From the NCBI GenBank assembly GCA_013213745.1, contig JABSQH010000032.1, positions 1 to 50,843 of the forward strand: DNA of 50,843 nucleotides, given 5' to 3'. The notes beneath the pieces were generated by a model, which did not search any database, had not been told where the DNA came from, and was given only the letters and a program-made list of their open reading frames with translations. The stretch comes from Ilumatobacteraceae bacterium (GTDB lineage Bacteria; Actinomycetota; Acidimicrobiia; Acidimicrobiales; Ilumatobacteraceae). Within the stretch, counting starts at the first letter, position 1, and the number at the start of each line of letters is the position of its first letter. The position numbers were made by a program, and so were the translations under genes. This document shows, one piece after another, positions 44,017 through 50,843 of this stretch.

Positions 44017-45167
44017 CGGCCGGCCTCCCACCGCTCGTCCCGATGGACGACCTGTCCGTCGATCACGACGAGGCGCGGGTGGAGCTCGTCGTCGAACACG
44101 ACGATGTCGGCGGCGGCTCCAAGAGTGATCCTCCCCAGATCGGCTCGTCCGAGGAGATCGGCGGGGACCGAGGTCGCTGCGCGCACGGCGTCGGCCCAGT
44201 CGCACCCGGCGAAGTCACGCAGGTTCCGAATCGCTCGGTCGAGCGGCAGCGCGCTGCCGGCAAGCGTGCCATCGGGAGTCCGCACTCCGGTCTCGTCGTG
44301 GATCAGCTCGCGACGACCGAGTCGGAATCGGCCATACGGCCGGCCGAGGGGAGCCGAGGCATCCGAGACGAGCGCGACGCGTCCGGACCCGAGCGCGCGC
44401 CATGCTGCTCGCACGGTCGTCGGATCGACGTGGACACCGTCGCAGATCACACCGGCCACGACGTCGTCGTCGGCGAGTACCGCGCCGATGGGGCCCGGGG
44501 AGCGATGCCCGAACGGCGCCATCGCGTTGAACAGATGCGTCACGCTGCGCAACCCGGCGCGTTTGGCGTCGGCGAGGTCAGCGGACGTCATCGCCGTATG
44601 TCCAGCGGACACCGCAACGCCGGCACCGCTCAAGGCGGCGACGAGTTCGATCGCACCATCGATCTCCGGCGCCAGCGTGACCATCTGCACGCCGCCGGCG
44701 ATCCACTCGTCGACCTCGACGCAGAGCGCTGCTGGATCGGTGCGAAATCGTGCATCGTGGGCGCCGAGATGATCTGGGGAAATCGCCGGGCCTTCGAAGT
44801 GCAACCCGAGCGGGCGGGCACCGCCCGCACGAGCCGAACGCAGCTCGGCCATCGCCGCTCGGCGCGCCGATGCAGGTGCGGTGACGATGGTCGGCAAGAA
44901 GGCGGTGACACCGAACTGCGGCAGGACGCGGGCCGCCATGGCGATGGAGCCGGGATCGCTGGTGAAATCGCTCCCGCCGGCGCCGTTGCACTGCAGATCG
45001 ATCAGTCCGGCGCTGACGATCATTCCGGTCGCGTCGATCGTTCGACCGAGACGGTCGCCGGTTTGGGCACCGATCCCGGAGATGACACCGTTGTCGATCG
45101 ACAGGTCGACATGGGCGACACCGTCGGGCAGCACCACTCGGGCGCCCTGGACGGCCAGGTCAGCCAT
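44004..45167 (-). CDS. nagA: N-acetylglucosamine-6-phosphate deacetylase
   Basis: The 387-residue amidohydrolase has the expected start (ARVVLPDGVAHVDLSIDNGV), LIDLQCNGAGGSDFT, where the usual first metal His is replaced as in many actinobacterial NagA, the metal-binding GLHFEGPAISPDHLGAH, SAGHTAM, THLFNAM and the catalytic Asp in LVSDASAPLG. It removes acetate from GlcNAc-6-phosphate, feeding NagB. ATG 45167 overlaps the upstream GH18-like gene by eight bases. Confidence 0.92.
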   Translation of the reverse strand: MADLAVQGARVVLPDGVAHVDLSIDNGVISGIGAQTGDRLGRTIDATGMIVSAGLIDLQCNGAGGSDFTSDPGSIAMAARVLPQFGVTAFLPTIVTAPASARRAAMAELRSARAGGARPLGLHFEGPAISPDHLGAHDARFRTDPAALCVEVDEWIAGGVQMVTLAPEIDGAIELVAALSGAGVAVSAGHTAMTSADLADAKRAGLRSVTHLFNAMAPFGHRSPGPIGAVLADDDVVAGVICDGVHVDPTTVRAAWRALGSGRVALVSDASAPLGRPYGRFRLGRRELIHDETGVRTPDGTLAGSALPLDRAIRNLRDFAGCDWADAVRAATSVPADLLGRADLGRITLGAAADIVVFDDELHPRLVVIDGQVVHRDERWEAGRWKS

Positions 45168-46476
45168 CTGTCGTCGTGGCGCTGTTGACCGTCGGCAGGA
45201 TCGCATCCCACACCGCCGGGCTGTCGAAACCGAGGGCCCACAGTGCGACACCGTCGAGTTGATACTGACGGGCGAGGTCCATCCGTTCGGCGATGCCATC
45301 ACCGTCGACGTAGTGGACTCGGCGGGTCTGGACACAGGTCAGGGTGCCGTCGGTGACCTCGAGGTCGTACTCGAAGAACCACTCCCCCGTCGCGTCGTCA
45401 CGCTGCGGCGTCGCCGCTCGGCGAGCAACAAGGTCGTCGACGTTGCGCGCCGTCACGGTGGTGCGCCCTGGAGCGTCGTCGGGTGGGCACTCGCCCTCGG
45501 TGGCGATGGGCCAGTTGCGGCCGTACGCAGGGAGTCCGAGCACGAGGCGGTCGGGGGCGTTGGTTGCCTCGAGGGTTCCGGTGATCGCCGTCTCGACCCA
45601 CTCGAGCGGAGCAATCGGACCGGGATCGCCGACCGAGAAGTCGTAGGCCATGATCCTGATGCGATCGACGTACTCGGCGATCGCCCCATGGTCGTACACC
45701 CAGAAACCCGAGTCGCCGGCCTGCCCTGCGTTGTACACCGGCGGGATGCTGACCGTGAGGGAGCGCCCGTCTGCCTCGAGCCCAGCGGACAGCTCCTCGA
45801 TGAACGCCACCCAGTTGGGTCGTGTCGTGGCCCACGTGTCGCGGCCGTCACTGAACGCAAACTGCTCGTAGTTGATATCGAGGCCGTCGAAGTCGCCGTC
45901 GTCGGCAAACGTGCGCAGTGTCTCGACGTGGGCGGTCCGAGTAAGGGGGTCGGCGAGGATCGCCGCCATCTCACCGGTTGGCAACGCATCGACGATCGAT
46001 GGCACCACGCTGGCGTCGGATGAGCGGGCGATGTCGAGCCAGGCTTCGGCGTCGTCGACCGGGGTGTTGCGATCGACCTCGATCGACTCGACGCCGGTGG
46101 CGTTGTACCAGAACGGCGACACCTCGCGCATCGAGCCGACGCGGCCGTCGAACTCGGCGAGCGAGTCGTCGAGACCCCAGTAGGGCGCCCATGCGTCGAG
46201 GGGGATATCGGGCTTCGGCGCTGGTGTTCCTTCGTCGCCGGCGACCAACACGACGCCGATACCGACCACTGCGACCACGGTGGTCAGCAAGGCCAGCGCC
46301 GGCGCCCAGCGGGGCCACAGGTGATGCAGCGCGGTCGCCGCCGAGGCGTCGCGACCATCGTCGCCGGCGGCGACCGGTTCAGCGGTGGGCGACGAGGTCA
46401 CGGAGCTGGTCGAGTCCGATTCCGTCGAGGGAGTCGACGAGGGTGAGTCCGTCTGCGGGGGCGATGTCGACGACAT
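45160..46476 (-). CDS. GH18-like glycoside hydrolase, membrane-anchored
   Basis: The 438-residue protein has a Ser/Thr/Pro-rich N-terminus (1-35), one membrane helix (about 57-79) and an outside GH18 TIM barrel. The active-site strand is FDGLDINYEQF (197-204, catalytic Glu204; the middle Asp of DGxDxDxE is Asn, as in YaaH/SleL-type cortical-layer hydrolases). Further barrel strands are RIMAYDFS and LGLPAYGRNWP. Expected substrate is a beta-1,4-linked GlcNAc polymer: chitin or peptidoglycan. ATG 46476 has AGGGG upstream but overlaps the HAD gene by 98 bases; GTG 46401 would shorten the overlap to 23. Genes downstream (nagA, nagB) use the released sugar. Confidence 0.82.
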   Translation of the reverse strand: MSSTSPPQTDSPSSTPSTESDSTSSVTSSPTAEPVAAGDDGRDASAATALHHLWPRWAPALALLTTVVAVVGIGVVLVAGDEGTPAPKPDIPLDAWAPYWGLDDSLAEFDGRVGSMREVSPFWYNATGVESIEVDRNTPVDDAEAWLDIARSSDASVVPSIVDALPTGEMAAILADPLTRTAHVETLRTFADDGDFDGLDINYEQFAFSDGRDTWATTRPNWVAFIEELSAGLEADGRSLTVSIPPVYNAGQAGDSGFWVYDHGAIAEYVDRIRIMAYDFSVGDPGPIAPLEWVETAITGTLEATNAPDRLVLGLPAYGRNWPIATEGECPPDDAPGRTTVTARNVDDLVARRAATPQRDDATGEWFFEYDLEVTDGTLTCVQTRRVHYVDGDGIAERMDLARQYQLDGVALWALGFDSPAVWDAILPTVNSATTTDG

Positions 46477-47035
46477 GGGGGACCCCTAGCGTCGCACAGC
46501 CGGCGGCGAGCGCTGCGGCAACGCCGGTCGGTGAGTCCTCGATGGCGACACAGTCGGCAGGGTCGACGCCGAGGGCGCGAGCGGCGTGCAGATACGGCTC
46601 GGGATCGGGTTTGCCACGGGCCACCTCGTCGCCCGGGACCAACGCAGCGAACGAGCCAGGGGGCAGCGCGGCCGCCACGGCGTCGACGATCGGACGCCAC
46701 GACATGGTGACGAGCGCACACGGCACGCCGGTGGCGCGACACTCGGACAACAGTTCGACCGCACCGGGTCGCCACGGTTGATGGTCGCGAATCTGATCGC
46801 GCACCTCGAGCATGAGGTGGTCGACGATCTCTTGTGGGTTCGGCGGGATCCCGGAACGCCGCTTGATCTCGACGGCTGCGTCGAGCAGGTCGAATCCGAC
46901 GATGGCGTGCGCGTCCTCGTCGGTCCAGGTGCCACCGTGATGTTCGACCAGTGCATACTCACCGGCGATCCAGTACGGCTCGCTGTCGAGCAGTGTCCCG
47001 TCGAGATCCCACAACACGGCCGCCAGCTCGCCCAC
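46379..47035 (-). CDS. HAD-superfamily phosphatase (beta-phosphoglucomutase-like)
   Basis: The 218-residue protein has motif I WDLDGTLLDSEPYW (nucleophile Asp and general acid Asp), motif II VTMSWRP, the Lys of motif III in VARGKPDPEPYLHA and motif IV AIEDSPTGVAAALAAG. Between motifs I and II is a four-helix cap (type C1). Such enzymes dephosphorylate small sugar phosphates. Operon position ahead of the GH18-like gene, nagA and nagB suggests a sugar-phosphate or amino-sugar substrate. GTG 47035 is the start; its last 98 bases are also the beginning of the next gene in another frame. Confidence 0.85.
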   Translation of the reverse strand: MGELAAVLWDLDGTLLDSEPYWIAGEYALVEHHGGTWTDEDAHAIVGFDLLDAAVEIKRRSGIPPNPQEIVDHLMLEVRDQIRDHQPWRPGAVELLSECRATGVPCALVTMSWRPIVDAVAAALPPGSFAALVPGDEVARGKPDPEPYLHAARALGVDPADCVAIEDSPTGVAAALAAGCATLGVPHVVDIAPADGLTLVDSLDGIGLDQLRDLVAHR

Positions 47036-47088
47036 CCCCGCAGCATGCCAGCACCGACCCGGTCATTCTCCGAAAAACCGGGGATTCC

Positions 47089-47103
47089 GTGCGCTTTGCG
47101 CAC
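47089..47103 (-). terminator. Hairpin in the ccr-HAD intergenic region, possible ccr terminator
   Basis: GTGCGC-TTT-GCGCAC is a perfect 6-bp stem. Read on the minus strand it is followed, after 11 bases, by TTTTT (47073-47077 complement). Together with the hairpin at 47131-47146 it could end transcription of ccr ahead of the HAD operon. Confidence 0.45.
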
Positions 47104-47130
47104 GCCACCGCAACAATTTCAGAGGGGGTC

Positions 47131-47146
47131 GGCGCGCGATCGCGCC
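47131..47146 (-). terminator. GC-rich hairpin just downstream of ccr
   Basis: GGCGCG-CGAT-CGCGCC, a perfect 6-bp stem with a 4-base loop, starts 12 bases after the ccr stop codon. No T-run immediately follows. Confidence 0.5.
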
Positions 47147-47158
47147 CGGATCAGACGG

Positions 47159-48493
47159 TCAGGAGCGGAACATCGTGATCTTGTCTTCGCCGATCCGCTC
47201 ACGCTTTTCCGGATCGTCGATGCCGAGGCCCTCCTCGGGGGCCAGGCACAACACGCCCAGCTTGCCCTCGGCTTCGTTGTGGTGCACGGCAAGCGCAGCG
47301 TCGCCGACCTGATCGAGGGCATAGGTCTTGGTGAGCAACGGCTGGATCTTGCCCTGATCGAGCAGCTTGTTGGAGGCATATGCCTCGGCGTAGTTGGCGA
47401 AGTGCGAACCGATCAGGTTCTTCAGCTTCATCCAGAAGTGACGGTTGTCGAACTCGACCATGTAGCCCGAGGTCGCCGCACACGTGACCACGGTGCCCCC
47501 ACGCTTCACTGCGAAGATCGAGGCGCCCATCGTGGACCGCCCCGGATGCTCGAACACGATGTCGACGTCCTCACCCGCGTTGAGCTCGCGGATCTTCTTT
47601 CCGAAGCGACGCCACTCGGACTCGTTCTGGGTGTGCTCATCGGCCCAGAACTCATAGGCTTCGGCGCGCCGGTCGATCACGGCTTCACAGCCCATCTTGT
47701 TGAGCAACTCGGCGCGCTCCGGCGACGAGACGACACCGATCGGCGTGCCTCCTCCATTCAGCACGTACTGCACTGCGTAGCCGCCGATACCGCCGGTGGC
47801 ACCCCAGATCAGCACGCTGTCACCCTGCTTCATGTTCGCGCCGTGCTCACTCACCAGCATCCGATACGAGGTCGCCGAGCACAGCCCGTTGACCGCCGAC
47901 TCTTCCCATGACAGGTGAGCCGGCTTGGGCATCAGCTGGTTGGCCTTCACCACGGCGAGATCGGCGAGCGCACCGAAGTTGGTCTCGAACCCCCAGATCA
48001 ATTGGTTCGTCGCCAGCATCGAGTCGTTGTGTGCACTCGGGTCCTGATCGTCGACGTAGTTGCAATGCACGGTCACACGGTCGCCGGGCTTCCAGTTCCG
48101 GACTGCAGAACCCGTACGCACGACCACACCGGCCGCGTCGGAGCCGACCACGTGGTACGGCAATGCGTGGCGCTTCTGCCACTCGCCCTGCCGGCCCATA
48201 CGATCGAGGAAGCCGAAGGTCGGGAGCGGCTCGAAGATCGACGTCCACACCGTGTTGAAGTTGATGCTCGACGCCATCACGGCGAGATACACCTCGTCGG
48301 GAGCGAGTTCGGGCACGTCGACATCGCCGACGCGCAACGACTTGCGCGGATCCTTGTCCCACGAGTCGACCCCCTCGAACATGGCGGTGTCGTCGCGGTG
48401 CACGTACGCCGCGCGGTAGCTCTCGGGAAGCGGGAGGTGGGCGATGTCCTCGCCACTCGCTCCGGACTGAATGGCGTCGAGGATCGCATCCAT
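47159..48493 (-). CDS. ccr: Crotonyl-CoA carboxylase/reductase
   Basis: The 444-residue medium-chain dehydrogenase/reductase shows LPYHVVGSDAAGVVVRTGSAV (substrate domain), SWEESAVNGLCSATSYRML, the NADPH-binding GATGGIGGYAVQY, the insertion region EAYEFWADEHTQNESEWRRF and CAATSGYMVEFDNRHFWMKL near the C-terminus, all specific to Ccr. It reductively carboxylates crotonyl-CoA to ethylmalonyl-CoA with NADPH and CO2. It is used in the ethylmalonyl-CoA pathway for acetate assimilation or to supply extender units. I start at ATG 48493 (MDAILDAIQSG), not the longer frame to 48529, because the promoter and operator lie in between. It diverges from a thiolase gene. Confidence 0.93.
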   Translation of the reverse strand: MDAILDAIQSGASGEDIAHLPLPESYRAAYVHRDDTAMFEGVDSWDKDPRKSLRVGDVDVPELAPDEVYLAVMASSINFNTVWTSIFEPLPTFGFLDRMGRQGEWQKRHALPYHVVGSDAAGVVVRTGSAVRNWKPGDRVTVHCNYVDDQDPSAHNDSMLATNQLIWGFETNFGALADLAVVKANQLMPKPAHLSWEESAVNGLCSATSYRMLVSEHGANMKQGDSVLIWGATGGIGGYAVQYVLNGGGTPIGVVSSPERAELLNKMGCEAVIDRRAEAYEFWADEHTQNESEWRRFGKKIRELNAGEDVDIVFEHPGRSTMGASIFAVKRGGTVVTCAATSGYMVEFDNRHFWMKLKNLIGSHFANYAEAYASNKLLDQGKIQPLLTKTYALDQVGDAALAVHHNEAEGKLGVLCLAPEEGLGIDDPEKRERIGEDKITMFRS

Positions 48494-48500
48494 GACGCGG

Positions 48501-48529
48501 ACGCTACCGATCGGTAGGTATCGACTCAA
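48501..48529 (-). promoter_or_regulatory. ccr promoter overlapping a palindromic operator
   Basis: On the minus strand TTGAGT (48529-48524) and TAGCGT (48506-48501) are 17 bases apart, with the ATG seven bases further on. The perfect palindrome CTACC-GATC-GGTAG (48504-48517) ends in the first three bases of the -10, exactly as in the desaturase promoter at 2958-2986. Confidence 0.7.
48504..48517. promoter_or_regulatory. Operator shared by the divergent ccr and thiolase promoters
   Basis: CTACCGATCGGTAG, a 14-base perfect palindrome of TetR-operator type. It covers the start of the ccr -10 on the minus strand and the place where the thiolase -35 would lie on the plus strand (its -10 would be TACGGT, 48536-48541, six bases before the ATG). 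One bound dimer could control both genes. Confidence 0.65.
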
Positions 48530-48547
48530 AAGCGGTACGGTTCGGCC

Positions 48548-49735
48548 ATGAGCTCTCCCGGATCAATCCTCGCAGCCGGCGCCCGCACGCCCATCGGAAA
48601 ATTGAGCGGCGCGCTGGCCTCGTTCTCCGCCGCTGACCTCGGCGGCTTCGCCATCTCGGCCGCACTCGAGCGCGCCGGCGTCGCGCCTGAAGAAGTGCAG
48701 CACGTCATCATGGGACAGGTGCTGATGGCCGGTCAGGGCCAGGTGCCCAGCCGTCAGGCTGCCGTCAATGCAGGCATCCCGATGAACGTGCCGTCGATCA
48801 ACGTCAACAAGGTGTGTCTGTCGGGGCTCAACTCGGTGTACCTCGCCAACCAGATGATCGCGGCCGGCGAGGCCGACATCGTGGTGGCCGGTGGCATGGA
48901 GTCGATGACGAACGCCCCGTACATCGCGGATGGTGCCCGCGGCGGTTTCCGCTACGGCAACACCGAACTGCGCGACGCGATCATCGCCGACGGATTGTGG
49001 TGCGCGTTCGACGCCTGCCTGATGGGGCTCGGCACCGACCGGTACACGAGCGACACGATCAGCCGAGAGGCTCAAGACGAACTCGCCGCATTGAGCAACG
49101 AACGTGCTGCCAATGCGATCAAGGAGGGTCGCCTGGCCGACGAGATTTCGCCGGTCAGTGTGCCTCAGCGCAAGAGCGACCCGCTCCTGGTCGAGCACGA
49201 CGAAGGCGTGCGCCCGGGAACCACCGCCGAGAGCCTTGGCAAGCTGCGGCCGGCCTTTCAGTCGGACGGCACGATCACCGCTGGCAATGCCTCACAGCTC
49301 TCCGACGGTGCGAGTGCCATCGTGATGATGTCGCACGCCGAAGCCGAACGCCGCGGTCTCAACCCGCTCGGCGAGTTCGTTTCGTACGGCATGGTCGCCG
49401 GCCCGGACAACGCGTCGCTGCTACACCAGCCGAGCCGGGCGATCATGCAAGCAGCCGAGAAGGCCGGCGTGGCGATCGCCGATCTCGATCTGATCGAGAT
49501 CAACGAAGCCTTCGCAGCGGTTGGCTTGCACTCGGTCGGCGAGCTCGACGTCGACATGGAGATCGTCAACGTGAACGGCGGCGCGATCGCCCTCGGTCAC
49601 CCGATCGGCATGAGCGGTAACCGCCTCGCCCTGACGATGCTCCACGAGCTCCGGCGCCGCGGCGGTGGTGTCGGCGCTGTTGGCTTGTGTGGTGGCGGCG
49701 GCCAAGGTGACGCCGCCATCTTGCGCACCGTCTGA
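48548..49735 (+). CDS. Acetyl-CoA C-acetyltransferase (thiolase)
   Basis: The 395-residue thiolase has the nucleophilic Cys in NKVCLSGLNSV (near residue 95), NEAFAAVG (His-loop partner region), the catalytic His in GGAIALGHPIGMSGNR and the acid/base Cys in GLCGGGGQGDA. It condenses two acetyl-CoA to acetoacetyl-CoA or cleaves the reverse. Divergence from ccr and a shared operator suggest it supplies the C4 unit for crotonyl-CoA and ethylmalonyl-CoA, although the intermediate reductase and dehydratase genes are not here. ATG 48548; probable -10 TACGGT six bases upstream, so near-leaderless. Confidence 0.9.
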   Translation: MSSPGSILAAGARTPIGKLSGALASFSAADLGGFAISAALERAGVAPEEVQHVIMGQVLMAGQGQVPSRQAAVNAGIPMNVPSINVNKVCLSGLNSVYLANQMIAAGEADIVVAGGMESMTNAPYIADGARGGFRYGNTELRDAIIADGLWCAFDACLMGLGTDRYTSDTISREAQDELAALSNERAANAIKEGRLADEISPVSVPQRKSDPLLVEHDEGVRPGTTAESLGKLRPAFQSDGTITAGNASQLSDGASAIVMMSHAEAERRGLNPLGEFVSYGMVAGPDNASLLHQPSRAIMQAAEKAGVAIADLDLIEINEAFAAVGLHSVGELDVDMEIVNVNGGAIALGHPIGMSGNRLALTMLHELRRRGGGVGAVGLCGGGGQGDAAILRTV

Positions 49736-49856
49736 CGGCGTACGACACAGGCGCGCGCACCGAATGCGCAGGTGCGGCGTGAGATCACCGCAGCCAGCCG
49801 TCGCACGCGCCAAGCGTGGCGATATTGGCACGTCGCGTGACATGATGACGAGCTAC

Positions 49857-49886
49857 TTGACGAAACCTCTCGGATTGTCGTAATGT
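49857..49886 (+). promoter_or_regulatory. Promoter-like sequence for the candidate RNA
   Basis: TTGACG (49857-49862) and TAATGT (49881-49886) with an 18-base spacer, inside the most AT-rich stretch of this region. Transcription would start near 49893. Confidence 0.5.
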
Positions 49887-49892
49887 TTTCGT

Positions 49893-50040
49893 AATAATTT
49901 TAACGCTTGGTAATCGGCTCGCCACGCTGTGTAGCAGCACGCGGGCGCTCCCCGATCATGACCCCTTCTGGGGCACCGTCGATGCGAACCGGCCCGTCCG
50001 CCCGCTCCCGGTTCGTGGAAGCGGTGCCCCAGTCATTTTT
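49893..50040 (+). ncRNA. Candidate structured non-coding RNA with intrinsic terminator
   Basis: Between the thiolase and recR (gap 49736-50101) a promoter-like sequence is followed by about 75 bases of leader and then a long nested hairpin. The outer arms are CTGGGGCACCG (49968-49978) and CGGTGCCCCAG (50022-50032), 11 perfect pairs; the inner arms are CGAACCGG (49985-49992) and CCGGTTCG (50008-50015), 8 perfect pairs; the loop is C-rich. TTTTT follows at 50036-50040. An alternative short hairpin, CCCC-TTCT-GGGG (49962-49973), would compete for the outer arm. No gene follows on this strand, so an independent small RNA of about 148 bases is the simplest reading. It lacks the SRP RNA GGAA-loop signature and tRNA features. 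Confidence 0.5.
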
Positions 50041-50052
50041 CACCGTTGCCAC

Positions 50053-50079
50053 CGACTCCGGCCTCAGCCGTCGTCGACC
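50053..50079. repeat. 27-base direct repeat, copy 1 (downstream of recR)
   Basis: Starts CGACTCCGGCCTCAGCCG and is identical to 50091-50117 over all 27 bases; period 38. Confidence 0.75.
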
Positions 50080-50101
50080 CCACCCGACCTCGACTCCGGC
50101 C

Positions 50102-50713
<612 letters not shown>

Positions 50714-50717
50714 CGAG

Positions 50718-50843
50718 TCAGCCCGACTCCTCGATCAGTTCCGAACCCGGGAACGCTTCGGCGAGCCGATCGAGCGGGGTCTTCACGGTCTCGGGCGGAG
50801 CGTCGACGAGATCGTCGAGATCGATGTCGGCATCGTCGTCGGG
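50718..50843 (-). CDS. C-terminal end of an upstream gene, probably DNA polymerase III gamma/tau (dnaX)
   Basis: The last 41 codons before a TGA at 50718-50720 are visible: an acidic start ([12 protein letters not shown]), then [20 protein letters not shown], then GSELIEESG. DnaX proteins of high-GC Gram-positives often end with such an acidic linker and a final ...AFPGAELV-like helix, and dnaX is the normal gene before recR. The assignment rests on this short tail and on gene order, so it is tentative. The gene continues beyond the window. Confidence 0.45.
   Translation of the reverse strand, partial: PDDDADIDLDDLVDAPPETVKTPLDRLAEAFPGSELIEESG

Noticed and set aside
43650-45188. Long plus-strand open frame over nagB/nagA
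   Set aside because: Antisense shadow of two genes with clear motifs; Arg/Gly-rich translation without domain features.
49893-50040. Signal recognition particle RNA (often near dnaX/recR)
   Set aside because: The conserved GGAA-type apical loop and adjacent AGCAG-like consensus are missing on either strand.
49907-50043. Possible 47-codon minus-strand protein (GTG 50043) across the candidate RNA
   Set aside because: Third-position G/C (about 70%) is lower than in neighbouring genes, there is no family match, and the strong nested stem plus T-run fits an RNA on the plus strand better. Not fully excluded.

Overview
The window is high-GC, densely coding DNA with strong G/C bias at third codon positions and frequent GTG starts. 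Gene content points to an actinobacterium, most likely class Acidimicrobiia (Ilumatobacter-like): a complete 14-gene nuo operon, menaquinone-type lipid genes (menJ-like reductase, polyprenyl diphosphate synthase), ClpC, DisA, RecR, crotonyl-CoA carboxylase/reductase and a divergent acyl-ACP desaturase. The taxonomic call is inference from gene content; there is no rRNA gene.

Layout. 1-6023: accessory genes (partial hypothetical, SRPBCC protein, a decayed MalT-type LuxR regulator, S4 protein, MscS channel, acyl-ACP desaturase behind an operator-bearing promoter, CopC-CopD copper protein, ThpR). 6024-7778: a gene graveyard with a three-frame remnant of an AGCS amino-acid carrier, a headless methyltransferase and two small ORFs. 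7779-29029: one almost unbroken minus-strand respiratory block. Transcribed leftwards, it starts with an unknown membrane protein, a 2x[4Fe-4S] ferredoxin, a split cytochrome b (b6-like plus subunit-IV-like), a Rieske protein, a two-haem cytochrome c and an unknown membrane protein, then nuoA to nuoN. Most junctions overlap by 1-13 bases, suggesting translational coupling. Divergently, 29206-31317 encodes a one-haem cytochrome c and a MenJ-like reductase; the shared intergenic region carries a CRP/FNR-type palindrome.

31318-35512: TrkH, TrkA and polyprenyl diphosphate synthase (minus). 35641-43194: clpC, an LppM-like lipoprotein, a trpS remnant, a DsbA-family protein, a DUF2007-like protein, a tiny membrane protein, radA and disA. 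43237-47035: an amino-sugar operon (HAD phosphatase, GH18-like protein, nagA, nagB). 47159-49735: divergent ccr and thiolase genes sharing one operator. 49736-50843: a candidate structured non-coding RNA, recR and the end of an upstream gene (probably dnaX).

How it fits together. The central block couples NADH dehydrogenase to a menaquinol:cytochrome c oxidoreductase whose cytochrome b is split as in b6f/b6c complexes and keeps the Cys that binds the extra c-type haem in those complexes. Two subunits encoded on opposite strands, the subunit-IV-like protein and the one-haem cytochrome c, carry the same N-terminal IPEHLLKR peptide. This, the operator shared by the desaturase and ccr/thiolase promoters, and the candidate RNA beside recR are the most interesting observations.
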